Position numbers and translations under genes: made by a program
Source of the DNA: Firmicutes bacterium UBA995
GTDB lineage: Bacteria; Bacillota; Sulfobacillia; UBA995
Direction of reading: 5' to 3'
Length of the DNA stretch: 34,431 nt
NCBI GenBank assembly: GCA_002291985.1
Contig: DBBB01000137.1
Span: 1-34,431, forward strand
The notes under the pieces: model-generated
What the model was told of the DNA's origin: nothing
Database searches by the model: none
Seen by the model: the letters and a program-made list of their open reading frames with translations, nothing else
In this document: positions 1 through 8,604 of the stretch, one piece after another
How positions within the stretch are numbered: position 1 is the first letter of the stretch
Layout: every line of letters starts with the position of its first letter

Positions 1-325
1 TGAGGGCAGTCAACGCATCGCCGACCAGCCGGTTACGCACGTTCGCCAGATCCAGCGTCTTGATGGCTGCCTTTCCTGCATCATCGAGCCCTTTTACGGA
101 AATGACTTCCTGCTCATCGTTGATCCCGAACTCGATCGACGGATTTACCTGTACGGTTACGAACGCGGCCGGGGCGGGGCGCAAGGCGAATTGATATACC
201 AGCGCGGCCGCCAGCAGCGCGATTACCGGAACCACCAACCATGGCTTTCGTATCATCCCGACCATCCCCTCTCCCATGCTCAGAACACTCTTGGCAGCTC
301 GGGGGTAATCCGCCTCGCCGCTCAC
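1..325 (-). CDS. RsgI-like anti-sigma-I family membrane protein, N-terminal part (runs off the left edge)
   Basis: Reading the minus strand from about 325 down to the window edge gives a short N-terminus, one hydrophobic segment (residues VVPVIALLAAALVYQF) and then an extracytoplasmic stretch with VTVQVNPSIEFGI and VISVKGLDDAGK. This strongly resembles the segment after the membrane helix in RsgI proteins (consensus like VDINPSIELGVN...VISVKGLNEEG). A GTG at 325 has AGGAGG four bases upstream. ATGs at 277, 265 and 256 are in frame, and the one at 265 also has a purine-rich GGGAG upstream, so the start is uncertain. In known RsgI proteins a cytoplasmic RsgI_N domain precedes the helix and binds sigma-I; it is not recognisable here, and no sigI lies upstream, only an HsdR remnant. 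It may be a truncated or stand-alone sensor. The C-terminal part is outside the window. Confidence 0.6.
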   Translation of the reverse strand, partial: MSGEADYPRAAKSVLSMGEGMVGMIRKPWLVVPVIALLAAALVYQFALRPAPAAFVTVQVNPSIEFGINDEQEVISVKGLDDAGKAAIKTLDLANVRNRLVGDALTAL

Positions 326-477
326 CTCACCTCCTCTTTGGCCATTTCCCTCTTCCAGCTGCACACCCGTTGCAATGCCCGAGCGGGAGAAAGGTTGCAC
401 ATGGCATAACGCGTAAGGGCCCTTCGCGTACCCTGGGCCGATGGGACGGGAAGGGGATTCCCGATCAAGCAGCACAC

Positions 478-662
478 CCACAGCTCCGACAATGTTTTCG
501 CTTGCTCCGGCACCGTCTGGGGCGCCTTCTCCTGTTTGTCGGGCGGGTAGCCATGCCGGTGCAGGATGCGTTTGGCGACCATGCGCAACTAGGCGACGAC
601 GATGATGTCGCAACTGACCGCGACGATTTCGACGAACTCTTGCACGATCTCCGGTCGCGCAA
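478..662 (-). pseudogene. Remnant of a type I restriction enzyme R subunit (HsdR), C-terminal end
   Basis: On the minus strand one frame reads PEIVQEFVEIV, then a TAG stop at 589-591, then LRMVAKRILHRHGYPPDKQ followed by TVPEQAKTLSELW. The second part closely matches the conserved extreme C-terminus of HsdR (consensus like VKRILRKYGYPPDKQ...TVLEQAE). The part before the stop resembles the preceding FVE(T/I)V helix but has lost residues. Nothing else of the roughly 1000-residue HsdR, and no hsdM or hsdS, is visible. It sits directly downstream of trpS in the same orientation. The open frame continues to 322 without recognisable homology. I infer a decayed 3' end left by a deletion. Confidence 0.7.
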
Positions 663-671
663 GCGCCGGAC

Positions 672-1661
672 CTAGGTCTTGAGGATGCCTATCTTCTCTC
701 GCACTTCTTCCAGGGTGGCGCAGGCCACCGGTCGCGCCCGAGCCGTACCGTGACGCACCATGTCTCTCAGCGTATCCGGGCGAGCAATCAATTCCCGGTA
801 CCGGAGGCGGATGGGTTCGAGACCCTCGACCAGGCACTCTGCCAGGCTGGCCTTCAACTCAGCATAGCGCAGATCGCCCGCTCGATGGGCCGCGCGGAAT
901 CGCTCCGCCGTCTTCGCCGGAGCGAAAACATCCAGCAGTTGAAACAGCGTGGCGACCCCGGGAGTCATCTCCCCGCCGGGGGTGGGTCCGGTATCGGTGA
1001 CCGCCCGCGCCACCGCCTCCTTGATGGCCGGCGGGTCCGCCATCAGCGAAAGGTAGCTCCCGGGCATGCTCTTGGACATCTTCACCTTCGGGTCGCTGAG
1101 GGACATGAGTCGCCGTGATGGGGTGAACAACACCTCGGGTTCGGGAAAGGTGGGGCCATACGCGGCATTGAACTTGCGGGCTATTTCCCGGGTGAGTTCC
1201 AGGTGTTGCTCCTGGTCCTCGCCTACCGGTACCAGCGTCCCCTTGTAGGCCAGGATGTCGGCCGCCTGTAGGATGGGGTAGTTGAGCACGCCGGCGTTGA
1301 CCACCTCTCGCCGCACCCTGGCCCGGTCCTTGTATTGCGTCATCCGCTGCAGTTCGCCCACGGGGGTGACGGCGCTGAGGACCCAGCATAGCTCGGTGTG
1401 TTCGGGTACCTGGGATTGGACGAAGATGGTTGAGCGAGCCGGATCAAGCCCTGCGGCCACGTTGGCGGCCACGGCATCGAGCACGGCATGGGGGAATGTC
1501 TTCGGCTCGTACGGCGAAGTGATCGCATGGTAATCGACCACGCAATAATAGCAGGGGTACCGATCCTGAAGCGCCACCCAGTTCTTTATGGCCCCCAGGT
1601 AGTTGCCGATGTGAATCGTGCCGCTAGGCTGGATGCCCGAAAAAACGACTTCCTTGCTCAA
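672..1661 (-). CDS. trpS: Tryptophanyl-tRNA synthetase
   Basis: Class I aminoacyl-tRNA synthetase charging tRNA-Trp in the cytoplasm. At 329 residues it is the usual bacterial TrpS length. The HIGN signature is at residues 17-20 within GIQPSGTIHIGNYLGA, and the KMSKS loop is at 194-198. The tryptophan and ATP pocket elements PILQAADIL and GEDQEQHLELTREIA are intact. The start is TTG at 1661, with GGAAGG five bases upstream. Clostridial trpS genes are often T-box controlled, but only about 180 bases separate this gene from the divergent hydrolase and no T-box leader is evident. An AT-rich CATAATAT about 30 bases upstream may be its -10 region. The gene ends just before the HsdR remnant. Confidence 0.97.
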   Translation of the reverse strand: MSKEVVFSGIQPSGTIHIGNYLGAIKNWVALQDRYPCYYCVVDYHAITSPYEPKTFPHAVLDAVAANVAAGLDPARSTIFVQSQVPEHTELCWVLSAVTPVGELQRMTQYKDRARVRREVVNAGVLNYPILQAADILAYKGTLVPVGEDQEQHLELTREIARKFNAAYGPTFPEPEVLFTPSRRLMSLSDPKVKMSKSMPGSYLSLMADPPAIKEAVARAVTDTGPTPGGEMTPGVATLFQLLDVFAPAKTAERFRAAHRAGDLRYAELKASLAECLVEGLEPIRLRYRELIARPDTLRDMVRHGTARARPVACATLEEVREKIGILKT

Positions 1662-1841
1662 CTGGCCTTCCCCCTCGGGTGATCCTGGTCCATATTATGG
1701 CACACTTAACCGGTGATCGCCAGGCCAGGAAGCGCGTGCCGGCCTGAACGCGGCCGAGCCGCCCCGACCGCCTGCTGGGCAGGTAACGAAGCCGGGCCCG
1801 GGGAATTGTCTGCCCTGCCCGACTCCCTCGGAGGTGATCCC

Positions 1842-3254
1842 ATGCCCGGTCGCTTCGTTGCCCTCGACGAGTTCATCCTGGAGAAGATGGGACAGACCCG
1901 GCTCCCCGGCGTCAGCCTGGCCCTCCTCGCCGGGGACGACGTGGTCCACCAGCGGGGCTACGGCTTCCGCGATCTGAAAGACGGCTTGCCGGCAACCCCG
2001 GAGACCCTGTACGCCATCGGCAGCGTCACCAAGTCTTTCACCTGTCTCGCCCTGATGCAGCTCCAGGAGCAGGGCAAGCTGTCGGTGGATGATCCGATCG
2101 ACCGGCACATCCCGCTCGGCGTCCAGCCTTTCGGCCGGCCCATCCGCCTGTGGCACCTCATGACCCACACCAGCGGCATCCCCGCCCTGGCTTACGCGGA
2201 GGCGGTGCTATCCCGGGAGCACGGGTCCACGGAGAAGTGGTTGCCCATCGCCGGCGTGGACGACTTGCTTACCTTCATGAGCGGCGCCGAGGGCTGGGTC
2301 GAGACCTGCCCGGGAGAGCGCTGGTTCTACCTGAATGAAGGCTATGTATTGTTGGGCGAGATCATCGAGCGGGTGTCCGGGCTGTCTTACCCGGATTACC
2401 TGCGCCGGCACATTCTCCAGCCGCTTGGCATGGGGCGGAGCACCTTCGATCGGGCGGCGGTGGAAGCCGACGCCGACGTCGCGACCCCCCACCTCATCAC
2501 CAGTGAGGGTGAGGCCCTCCCCAGCCACTACTCGTTTGGGCGCATCCTGGCCGACGGCGGGCTCATCTCCAGCGTACCCGACCTCATCCGTTACCTGCGA
2601 ATGTTCCTCCTCGGAGGCCGCTCCCCCTCGGGCAGCGGCCGGATCGCAGCGGATGCCTCCATACAGGCCATGATGGAAGATCGGGTACGACTCCCCGCCA
2701 CCGGCTGGCTCGAGAGCGCCGGCCGCCCCGCCCTCCTCCATCAGCCCGGTAGCTACGGCTACGGCCTGCACGCCTACCCCGACTTCTTCGGCCATCGCCT
2801 GGTCGGCCACGGCGGCAGCGTGGGCGTCGCCACCGCCTACATGGGCTTCATTCCCTCCCGGGACGTGGCCGTGGCCGTGCTGGCTAACGGAGCAGGCTAT
2901 GCCGCCGGCCAACTGGGGATGGTAGCCCTGGCTGCCCTCCTCGGCGAAGACCCGGAACACCTGCCCTTTCTGCGAATCGAGCGACTGCTGGATGGCCTGG
3001 CGGGGGTATACGAGACCTTCAAGGGGACGATGCAGATCACGTTCCGCCGCAAGGGCGACCTGTTACAGGCGGAGTTCCGGGACAAGCATCACCAGGAGAA
3101 CGTTCCCCTCATCCCCGAGGTGCTGGAGGGCGATGCTCCCCGCTTCTTCATCCTGGCGGCGGGCCGGCGGAGCACGGTCGAGTTCCACCGGAAGGACGGC
3201 GCGGTGGAGGTGCTTTACGAGCGATACAAGCTGCGGCGGATTGGCCCGGTGTGA
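1842..3254 (+). CDS. Beta-lactamase-fold serine hydrolase (class C / penicillin-binding-protein-like)
   Basis: A 470-residue protein of the serine beta-lactamase / D-alanyl-D-alanine carboxypeptidase superfamily. The three signature motifs are present: SxxK at residues 61-64 (SVTK, nucleophile Ser61), YxN at 163-165 (YLN) and HGG at 323-325 (in the position of KTG/HxG). The conserved LMTHTSGIP stretch is also there. The last ~100 residues form a separate lipocalin-like beta-rich tail typical of this group (Pfam beta-lactamase plus a C-terminal extension). No signal peptide is visible from the chosen start. ATG 1842 is preferred over upstream in-frame starts because GGAGGTGAT ends three bases upstream. 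Real substrates in this family range from peptides to esters, so resistance should not be assumed. It stands alone, divergent from trpS. Confidence 0.85.
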   Translation: MPGRFVALDEFILEKMGQTRLPGVSLALLAGDDVVHQRGYGFRDLKDGLPATPETLYAIGSVTKSFTCLALMQLQEQGKLSVDDPIDRHIPLGVQPFGRPIRLWHLMTHTSGIPALAYAEAVLSREHGSTEKWLPIAGVDDLLTFMSGAEGWVETCPGERWFYLNEGYVLLGEIIERVSGLSYPDYLRRHILQPLGMGRSTFDRAAVEADADVATPHLITSEGEALPSHYSFGRILADGGLISSVPDLIRYLRMFLLGGRSPSGSGRIAADASIQAMMEDRVRLPATGWLESAGRPALLHQPGSYGYGLHAYPDFFGHRLVGHGGSVGVATAYMGFIPSRDVAVAVLANGAGYAAGQLGMVALAALLGEDPEHLPFLRIERLLDGLAGVYETFKGTMQITFRRKGDLLQAEFRDKHHQENVPLIPEVLEGDAPRFFILAAGRRSTVEFHRKDGAVEVLYERYKLRRIGPV

Positions 3255-3510
3255 GGTGCTCCTGGCTGCCCTGCTTCTGGCCGCCGTTCACTGGGGCTCC
3301 GCGCGGCGGGAGGCATAGCCCCGGGCCACCCGGGCGATCCCCGGGCAAGCAAGATCTGCTCAACCTCATTCCCCGAATTATCCGCCTCCGATCTCGCGCG
3401 GACCTGCGGCAGGGTTCGCCAACAAGCGGCGCGAATGAAGAAATGATATTGCGCATTTTGAGGGCGGGCAAGGCGAACGCTCGCTGCGAGTGCTGGAGGT
3501 GCCGCGACCC

Positions 3511-3975
3511 ATGTCCGAGGAGCAGTTGGCCCGTTTGCGAGAGATCCTCGCCGCCCACGAGGGGAAGCGAGGAAGCCTCATCCCTATCCTCCAGGATGTC
3601 CAGTCGGCCCTCGGCTATCTGCCCGAGGCCGCCATGCCTCATATCGCCCGCCATACCGGGGTTTCCGCCGGCCAGGTGTACGGCGTGGCGGGGTTTTTCG
3701 CCCAGTTCCACCTGAAGCCCCGCGGGCGCAAGGTCGTCTCCGTGTGCAAGGGCACGGCCTGCCACGTCCAGGGGGCAACCCGGGTGATGGAACGGCTGGA
3801 GGAACACCTCGGGATCAAAGAGGGCGAGACCACGCCGGACGGAGAGTATACCCTCGAGTCGGTGGCGTGTGTGGGCTGTTGCGCGCTGGCGCCCTGCGTG
3901 GTGGTGAATAATGACGACGTCCATGGCCGGCTGGACCCGCACGCGGCCGTGGCCGTCCTTGCGAAAGACAAGTGA
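3511..3975 (+). CDS. NuoE-like [2Fe-2S] subunit of formate dehydrogenase / diaphorase
   Basis: A 154-residue thioredoxin-fold [2Fe-2S] protein of the NuoE / HydA-gamma family. The four cluster ligands are visible as Cys79-x4-Cys84 and Cys120-x3-Cys124. The N-terminal helical part contains the family's LPILQDVQ-like and VYGVAGFF signatures. It passes electrons within an NAD(P)-linked diaphorase module made with the next gene. The start is ATG 3511 with GGAGGT 10 bases upstream; an in-frame GTG at 3490 overlaps that ribosome site and is unlikely. The stop is 11 bases before the NuoF-like gene, so the three genes 3511-8564 form one operon. The 256 bases upstream hold no gene that I can support. 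Confidence 0.9.
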   Translation: MSEEQLARLREILAAHEGKRGSLIPILQDVQSALGYLPEAAMPHIARHTGVSAGQVYGVAGFFAQFHLKPRGRKVVSVCKGTACHVQGATRVMERLEEHLGIKEGETTPDGEYTLESVACVGCCALAPCVVVNNDDVHGRLDPHAAVAVLAKDK

Positions 3976-3986
3976 GGGGGAAGGCG

Positions 3987-5798
3987 ATGACCACGCGAAG
4001 GTTTCTCATCAGCAGGGGAACCTGCTGTGTGTCGGCCGGGGCGGATCGGGTAGCGGATGCCCTTGAGACCGAGTTGCGCAAGGTCGGTCTCGGGGGGATC
4101 CAGGTCAAGCGGGTCGGCTGCCCCGGCTTCAGCCAACTCGATCCGGTGGTGATCGTCGAGCCGGAGGGCCTGCTGTATGCGGAAGTCCGGCCGGAAGATG
4201 CCCCTGAATTGGCGAAGTCCCTGACGCCGGGCGGTCAGCCGGTCGAACGGCTCTTTTATCGCCGGAACGGCGAGGCCGTGCCCCGCTTCGCCGACATCCC
4301 CTACTACCGGCGGCAAGACCGGGTCCTGATGAAGAACTGTGGGACGGTTAACCCGGAGAGCGTCGAGGACTACGTCGAGGTCGGCGGCTATGCCGCGCTA
4401 CGCAAGGTGCTGACCGGGTTGACGCAGGTCGAAGTGGTCGAAGAAGTCAAGCGTTCGGGGCTGCGCGGGCTGGGGGGAGCGGGGTTCGCCACCGGCCGCA
4501 AGTGGGAGTCGTGCCTGCGGGCCAAGGGTGAGCACAAGTTCGTGATCTGTAACGGCGATGAGGGCGACCCGGGCGCCTTTGTGGACCGCTCGCTGCTCGA
4601 GGGCGATCCCCACTCGGTGCTCGAGGGCATGGCCATAGCCGGCTACGCGGTGGGCGCCAGCACCGGTTATATCTACGTGCGGGCGGAGTATCCGCTGGCG
4701 GTGCGGCGGTTGCGGATGGCCATCGAACAGGCGCGGGATTTCGGTTTCCTGGGGGAAAACATCCTGGGAACCGGCTTCACCTTCAACCTCCAAATCTTCC
4801 AGGGAGCGGGCGCTTTCGTCTGCGGCGAGTCCACGGCCCTGACGCAATCCATCGAGGGCTATCGGGGCATGCCCCGGCCTCTCCCTCGACCACGCACCAC
4901 CGAGGCCGGCCTGAACGCCAGCCCCACCGTGCTCAACAACGTGAAGACCTTCGCCGCTATCCGCTGGATCATCAACGAAGGCGCGGCCTGGTTCGCCGCC
5001 CGGGGGACGGCCCGCAGCAAAGGGACGGCGCTGTTCTCGCTCACGGGCAAGGTCGCCAACTGCGGCTTGATCGAGGTGCCGATGGGGGCAACCCTCCGCG
5101 AGGTGGTGTGCGAGATAGGCGGAGGGGTACCCGGCGGCAAACCCATCAAGGCCATTCAGACGGGGGGGCCGTCGGGCGGCTGCCTGCCCGCCAACCTGCT
5201 GGACACGCCCGTGGATTTCGACTCGCTGGCGGCCGTCGGTTCGATGATGGGTTCCGGCGGCATGGTGGTCATGGACGAGGAAACGTGCATGGTAGACATC
5301 GCCCGCTACTTCATGGATTTCTGCAAGAAGGAGTCTTGTGGTCAGTGCCCGCTGTGCCGGCTGGGGACGGTGCAGATGCTGTCCACGTTGACCGCCATCA
5401 CCGAGGGGCGCGGTAAAGCAGGCGACATCGACCTGCTACTCGAACTCAGCGAGGCGGTAGCCCGGGGCTCGATATGCGGCCTGGGCCAGTCCGCCCCCAA
5501 CCCCGTGCTCAGCACCATCCGCCACTTCCGGGACGAATACGAGGCCCACATTAATGAGCGGGCATGCCCGGCGCGGGTGTGCAAGGCGCTGATCTCCTAC
5601 TACATCTCCCCGGAACGATGCGTGGGGTGCGGTCTGTGTAGCAAGGAGTGCCCGGTTGACGCCATCCGCGGCGAGCGCCGACAAATTCACGTCATCGACC
5701 AGGACCGTTGCACGCGGTGCGGCCTGTGCGTGAACGCCTGCCCGGAGCGGTTCGCCGCCGTGGAGCGGCAACCGGGGCAGGTCCCCGCCAACGCGTAA
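3987..5798 (+). CDS. NuoF-like FMN/NAD(P)-binding iron-sulfur subunit with C-terminal ferredoxin domain
   Basis: A 603-residue diaphorase subunit of the NuoF / HydB / FdhB type. Domain order: an N-terminal thioredoxin-like part (1-85) that keeps few cysteines; the FMN and NAD(P)H binding core, with the glycine-rich GLRGLGGAGFATG at 158-170 and CNGDEGDPGAF at 188-198; the N3-type [4Fe-4S] site (Cys451, 454, 457 and 497); and two [4Fe-4S] ferredoxin motifs (Cys545/548/551/555 and Cys575/578/581/585). It would exchange electrons between NAD(P)H and the formate dehydrogenase catalytic subunit. Its extra ferredoxin domain is the arrangement seen in electron-bifurcating hydrogenase and formate dehydrogenase complexes, so ferredoxin coupling is possible but unproven. 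ATG 3987 has a GGGGAAGG site; an overlapping GTG at 3972 is less likely. FdhA starts 18 bases after the stop. Confidence 0.92.
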   Translation: MTTRRFLISRGTCCVSAGADRVADALETELRKVGLGGIQVKRVGCPGFSQLDPVVIVEPEGLLYAEVRPEDAPELAKSLTPGGQPVERLFYRRNGEAVPRFADIPYYRRQDRVLMKNCGTVNPESVEDYVEVGGYAALRKVLTGLTQVEVVEEVKRSGLRGLGGAGFATGRKWESCLRAKGEHKFVICNGDEGDPGAFVDRSLLEGDPHSVLEGMAIAGYAVGASTGYIYVRAEYPLAVRRLRMAIEQARDFGFLGENILGTGFTFNLQIFQGAGAFVCGESTALTQSIEGYRGMPRPLPRPRTTEAGLNASPTVLNNVKTFAAIRWIINEGAAWFAARGTARSKGTALFSLTGKVANCGLIEVPMGATLREVVCEIGGGVPGGKPIKAIQTGGPSGGCLPANLLDTPVDFDSLAAVGSMMGSGGMVVMDEETCMVDIARYFMDFCKKESCGQCPLCRLGTVQMLSTLTAITEGRGKAGDIDLLLELSEAVARGSICGLGQSAPNPVLSTIRHFRDEYEAHINERACPARVCKALISYYISPERCVGCGLCSKECPVDAIRGERRQIHVIDQDRCTRCGLCVNACPERFAAVERQPGQVPANA

Positions 5799-5816
5799 TT
5801 CACACGAGGGAGAGGA

Positions 5817-8564
5817 ATGTCCGTGACGATGGTTAGCCTGACCATAGATGGTTCCCCGGTACAGGTCCCCGAGAAGACAACGATCCTCGAGGCGGCGTTG
5901 GCCCATGGCATGTATGTCCCCCATCTCTGCCATCACCCGGACCTGAAGCCCGCAGGTATCTGCCGCGTATGCATGGTGGAGGTCGAGGGCCAACTGCTGG
6001 TGTCTTGCCGGGCGGCGGTGGCGCCGGGAATGCAGGTCAAGACCAGCAGCCCGGCCGTGGACAAGGTGCGGCGGGCGGCGGTGGAGCTTCTGGTCGCCGA
6101 CCACGACGCCGACTGCCTGGCCTGCGGCAAGGCTGATAGCTGCAAGTTGCTCGCGGTATCACGGTATGTCGGCATCGAACCCGACCGCTACGAAACCTTG
6201 CGTGCGCATCGCCTGCGCAAGGAAGTGGACGAGACCCATCCCTTCATCCGGCGCGACTACAACAAGTGCGTGTTGTGCGGCATCTGCGTGCGCACCTGCG
6301 ACGAGGTGCAGGGCGTGGCCGCCATTGACTTCGCTTTCCGCGGCTACGCCACCCGCGTGGCGGCGATCGGTGACCGGCCGCTGCAGGAGTCGGTGTGCGA
6401 GTCGTGCGGGGAATGCGTGGTCCGGTGTCCGACCGGGGCCCTCCTGCCTATCGGCTTCGAGAAGCCGGCCCGGGAAGTCGCGACCGTCTGCCCATACTGC
6501 GGCACGGGGTGCGGGCTGGTCCTGGGCACTCGTGGAGGCAAGGTCGTCAGCGCCCGGGGCGAGCGCGGCCATTCCACCAGCCAGGGACGGTTGTGCGTCA
6601 AAGGGCGTTTCGGCTGGGATTTCGTGAACCACCCCGACCGGTTGACCACCCCCCTGGTACGCAAGGACGGCGAGTTGGTCGAAAGTACCTGGGACGAAGC
6701 GTTGGAGTTGATCACGGAAAGGTTCGCCCGCTATCGTGGCCGGCAGGCGGGCGTTTTCGGCAGCCCCAAGACCACCAACGAGGAGATCTATCTGGCCTCC
6801 AAGTTCGCCCGGGTAGTCATGGGGACTAACAACATTGCCCAGGTAGCGCACTTGTGTCATGCCAACACGGTGCGGGGATTGATCCCCGTTACGGGCAGCG
6901 GGGCCATGACCGTTCCCGTCTGGCAGATCAAGGACGCCGCCTGCCACCTGGTGATTGGCTGTAACCCGACCGAGGCCCACCCCATTGTAGGACTGGAAAT
7001 CCGCCAGGCGGTGCGGCGCGGGACAAAGCTGATCATCGCCAACCCCTGCGAGATCGACCTGTGCCGCCTGCCACATATCCGCTTGCCGCTGCGTCCGGGC
7101 ACGGACGTCGCCCTGCTGATGGGCATGGCCAAGGTGATCCTGGAAGAGGGGCTGCTCGACCGGGAGTTCATCGCCCAGCGGACCACCAATTTCGAGGCCT
7201 ACGCCGAATCGTTGCGAGGCTTCACCCTGGAACAGGCGGAGGCGATTACCGGCGTGTCCGCGGAACTCATCCGCGAGACGGCGCGGCTCTATGCCACCAC
7301 CAAGCCCGGGCTCATCTTCTGGTCGATGGGCATCACCCAGCACAGTCACGGACACGACAACGTGTGGGCGCTCGCCCATCTTGCCCTCATGACCGGCAAC
7401 TACGGCAAACCCGGGGCAGGGATCGCGCCCCTGCGCGGTCACAACAATGTTCAGGGCGCGACCGACCTCGGCATAACCCCGCCCTGGTATCCGGGATACC
7501 AGTTCTGCCCGGGCTACGAGCTGTTCCCGCGCCTTGACAAGTTCAAGTCGAGCAAGGAGAAGTTTGAGAAGGGTTGGGGCTACGAGCTGCCCGATTTCCC
7601 CGGCCTGTCCACGGTGAAACAGTTCCACCCCAAGGCCAAGGGGTGGGGCCCCGGGGAGATGTGGGATCTCGAGAACCAGATCAAACTCTGGTACATCATC
7701 GGGGCCGACCTGGCGAACGCGGTGGCCGACTCCAAGGGGGTGAAGCGGGCGCTCCAGGGGGCGGAGTTCGTGGTGGTCCAGGATATCTTCCTGACCGACA
7801 CCGCCCGGGAGGCGGACGTCGTGTTGCCCGCAGCCTGCTTCGCCGAGAAGGACGGCACTTTTACCGCCACCGACCGGCGAGTGCAGCTCGTCCGCAAGGC
7901 GGTGGAGCCGCCCGGACAGGCGCGGCCGGACTGGCAGATCATCTGCGAGATCGGCCGGCGGCTCGGCTACCGCGGCTTTGACTTCTCGAGCCCGGCGGCA
8001 GTCATGGATGAGATCGCCTCCCTCGTGCCCGCTTATGCCGGCATCAACCACGCCCGGCTCGAGCAGGAGGAGTTGCGCTGGCCGGTGGCCTCGCCCGATC
8101 ATCCGGGAACGCCGGTGCTGCACATGGGCGAGTTCATCCGCGTGGGCAAGGCGGAGTTCTGGCCGCTGGCCTACACGCCGTCCCCGGAATTGCCCGATGC
8201 CGATTACCCGCTGGTCATGACCACGGGACGCAATCTGCACCACTTCCACCACGTGATCACCCGGCGGGTCGCGGGGCTGAACGACCTGTGCCCGGAAGAC
8301 TACGTGGAACTGCACGCGCAGGACGCAGCCGAACTAGGCATCGGCGATGGCGACCAGGTGACGGTGTCGTCCCGCAGGGCCAGCATGGTCACCCGGGCAC
8401 GAGTCAGCGAACGGACGATGCGGGGAGTGGTGTTCAAACCCATTCACTTCTGCGAGAAACCGACCAATGCCCTGACCTCGGCCGAGCACATCGACGCGGT
8501 CGGTACCACGCCCAACACCAAGGTATGCCCGGTGCGGGTTGAGAAGGTGCAGTCATCCGCATGA
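5817..8564 (+). CDS. fdhA: NAD(P)-linked formate dehydrogenase catalytic subunit (Cys-type, molybdopterin)
   Basis: A 915-residue member of the DMSO-reductase family catalysing CO2 + 2e- to formate, the first step of the Wood-Ljungdahl methyl branch. It has an N-terminal [2Fe-2S] domain (Cys38/49/52/64) and a His-Cys3 [4Fe-4S] site (His96, Cys100/103/109). Two ferredoxin clusters follow (Cys151-161 and Cys194-204). The bis-pterin core then begins with a [4Fe-4S] site (Cys225/228/232/260) and Lys262. The active-site motif is AHLCHANTVRGL: the metal ligand is Cys347, codon TGT at 6855-6857, where selenium-dependent homologues use TGA. The adjacent His348 is kept. No twin-arginine signal is present, so the enzyme is cytoplasmic. 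It is the last gene of the NuoE-NuoF-FdhA operon. Other molybdopterin oxidoreductases are unlikely given the context and motif. Confidence 0.94.
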   Translation: MSVTMVSLTIDGSPVQVPEKTTILEAALAHGMYVPHLCHHPDLKPAGICRVCMVEVEGQLLVSCRAAVAPGMQVKTSSPAVDKVRRAAVELLVADHDADCLACGKADSCKLLAVSRYVGIEPDRYETLRAHRLRKEVDETHPFIRRDYNKCVLCGICVRTCDEVQGVAAIDFAFRGYATRVAAIGDRPLQESVCESCGECVVRCPTGALLPIGFEKPAREVATVCPYCGTGCGLVLGTRGGKVVSARGERGHSTSQGRLCVKGRFGWDFVNHPDRLTTPLVRKDGELVESTWDEALELITERFARYRGRQAGVFGSPKTTNEEIYLASKFARVVMGTNNIAQVAHLCHANTVRGLIPVTGSGAMTVPVWQIKDAACHLVIGCNPTEAHPIVGLEIRQAVRRGTKLIIANPCEIDLCRLPHIRLPLRPGTDVALLMGMAKVILEEGLLDREFIAQRTTNFEAYAESLRGFTLEQAEAITGVSAELIRETARLYATTKPGLIFWSMGITQHSHGHDNVWALAHLALMTGNYGKPGAGIAPLRGHNNVQGATDLGITPPWYPGYQFCPGYELFPRLDKFKSSKEKFEKGWGYELPDFPGLSTVKQFHPKAKGWGPGEMWDLENQIKLWYIIGADLANAVADSKGVKRALQGAEFVVVQDIFLTDTAREADVVLPAACFAEKDGTFTATDRRVQLVRKAVEPPGQARPDWQIICEIGRRLGYRGFDFSSPAAVMDEIASLVPAYAGINHARLEQEELRWPVASPDHPGTPVLHMGEFIRVGKAEFWPLAYTPSPELPDADYPLVMTTGRNLHHFHHVITRRVAGLNDLCPEDYVELHAQDAAELGIGDGDQVTVSSRRASMVTRARVSERTMRGVVFKPIHFCEKPTNALTSAEHIDAVGTTPNTKVCPVRVEKVQSSA

Positions 8565-8604
8565 CGGCCGCCACGCTTCACCGGCCGGAGGTGAGCGGCC
8601 GTCA
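8562..8604 (+). terminator. Hairpin at the end of the formate dehydrogenase operon
   Basis: Perfect 10-base arms TGACGGCCGC (8562-8571) and GCGGCCGTCA (8595-8604) begin in the fdhA stop codon. An inner TCACC/GGTGA pair extends the stem. No run of T follows, so it may be an mRNA 3'-end stabiliser rather than an intrinsic terminator. Confidence 0.45.

Noticed and set aside
1662..1841. T-box leader for trpS
   Set aside because: The space is too short and no T-box core (TGGNACCGCG-like) or terminator/antiterminator pair is visible on the minus strand.
6855..6857. Selenocysteine in formate dehydrogenase
   Set aside because: The codon is TGT (Cys), not TGA, so no recoding is needed.
6159..8315. 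A 718-codon open frame antisense to fdhA
   Set aside because: It mirrors the codon bias of fdhA, has no ribosome site or domain, and fdhA is certain.
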